From: Winogradskyella sp.
GTDB taxonomy: Bacteria; Bacteroidota; Bacteroidia; Flavobacteriales; Flavobacteriaceae
DNA: 64,000 nt
Assembly: GCF_013213835.1 (NCBI RefSeq)
Contig: NZ_JABSSU010000001.1
Span: 124,001-188,000 of the forward strand
Direction: 5' to 3'
Shown: positions 63,546 to 64,000 of the stretch, one piece after another
How positions within the stretch are numbered: position 1 is the stretch's first letter
Layout of the letters: each line of letters begins with the position of its first letter
Notes under the pieces: model-generated
Databases searched by the model: none
Seen by the model: only the letters and a program-made list of their open reading frames with translations
What the model was told of the DNA's origin: nothing
Position numbers and translations under genes: made by a program

Positions 63546-64000
63546 ATGAAAACAAAATCACTTTTTTACAGCCTTTTATTTCTTTCAATTTTTGCAACTG
63601 CACAAAATAATACATGCGCTTGTTGCACGGAGAAACATTCAGAATTTGATTTTTGGATAGGAACTTGGGAAGTAACAAATCCTAATGGTACTAAGGCAGG
63701 TCATAACGTATTAATAAAGGTTGAAGATAATTGCGTTTTACGCGAAAACTGGACGAGCGCAACACCAGGTTATACGGGTACAAGTAATAGCTTTTATAAT
63801 TCTAAAACGAATCAGTGGGAGCAAGTTTGGGTAGATAACCAAGGACAAAGCTTACATCTAAAAGGTAATAAAGTTGGTAATCAGATGATTCTTAGAACTG
63901 ACGACGAAAAAAATGCAGGAGGAAAAATATTTTATCATCAAGTGACCTGGACTGATAATGCAGATGGTACTGTAAGGCAAAAATGGGAAACCTTTACCGA
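63546..64000 (+). CDS. Secreted protein, N-terminal part (runs off the right edge)
   Basis: 151 codons are in the window. Signal peptide (about 1-20, SIFATAQ), a Cys-rich turn (NNTCACCTEKH) and then a beta-rich domain with FDFWIGTWEV, HNVLIKVEDNCVLRENW, GYTGTSNSFYNSKTNQWEQV. This pattern resembles secreted DUF1579-like proteins, with a lipocalin-type barrel; I am not certain. The gene has no clear promoter in the 180-bp gap upstream. Confidence 0.65.
   Translation, partial: MKTKSLFYSLLFLSIFATAQNNTCACCTEKHSEFDFWIGTWEVTNPNGTKAGHNVLIKVEDNCVLRENWTSATPGYTGTSNSFYNSKTNQWEQVWVDNQGQSLHLKGNKVGNQMILRTDDEKNAGGKIFYHQVTWTDNADGTVRQKWETFT

Overview
The window is a contiguous piece of a low-GC chromosome from the Bacteroidota, almost certainly a marine-type member of the Flavobacteriaceae. 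Reasons: promoters carry the Bacteroidota -7 element TAnnTTTG rather than TATAAT; there are type IX secretion signals (a CHU_C/type B C-terminus and a type A C-terminus), an ECF sigma/FecR/TonB-receptor cascade, a fused SecDF, a GSII/GSIII glutamine synthetase pair, and flavobacterial forms of QueE, PurM and ArgRS. No rRNA, tRNA, CRISPR array, prophage or intact insertion sequence was seen.

Layout. 1-5.5 kb: end of a secreted protein gene, a lone GH53 galactanase lipoprotein, argS (with a small repeat inserted in its coding region), a secreted beta-sandwich protein and a YfiT/DinB protein. 5.5-11.4 kb: a cell-surface signalling locus (ECF sigma factor, FecR anti-sigma, STN-TonB receptor) and a divergent Asp-rich modular lipoprotein. 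11.5-23.9 kb: housekeeping genes (ffh, folD, rluF, queE, asnB), hydrolases, a cupin, a HerA-like ATPase, an HTH-membrane regulator and a CPBP protease. 24-31.8 kb: gyrB, mdh, a lipoprotein, a small SecD-like protein and secDF. 32-37 kb, minus strand: hydrolase, DUF192 protein, lgt, yidD (with a rebuilt 3' end), cysS and folE. 37.2-47.6 kb: a two-gene operon ending in a 2,431-residue type IX-secreted repeat protein, then a secreted endonuclease I. 47.7-50.3 kb: a BlaI/BlaR1-type pair. 50.5-58.4 kb: Ca/Na antiporter, divergent GSII/GSIII, a 46-residue small protein, a beta-barrel, purM and a minimal ABC module. 58.5-64 kb: orphan GAF histidine kinase, prfA, a divergent signal peptidase I, pyrF, a BtuF-like protein and the start of a secreted protein.

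The most interesting link is between two distant loci. A 14-bp sequence (GGTAGGAGTTTTAT) in front of fecR recurs exactly upstream of the giant adhesin operon at 37.2 kb, and its 7-bp core lies in front of the Asp-rich lipoprotein gene. The lipoprotein also carries one copy of the repeat module that occurs twelve times in the giant protein. I infer, without proof, that the sigma/FecR/TonB system may control both surface proteins. Other points of note are the remodelled yidD tail, an interspersed repeat inside argS, a 40-bp perfect palindrome as the BlaI operator, a palindrome plus a terminator-like hairpin in front of gyrB, and a promoter-ORF-terminator unit for a 46-residue protein.
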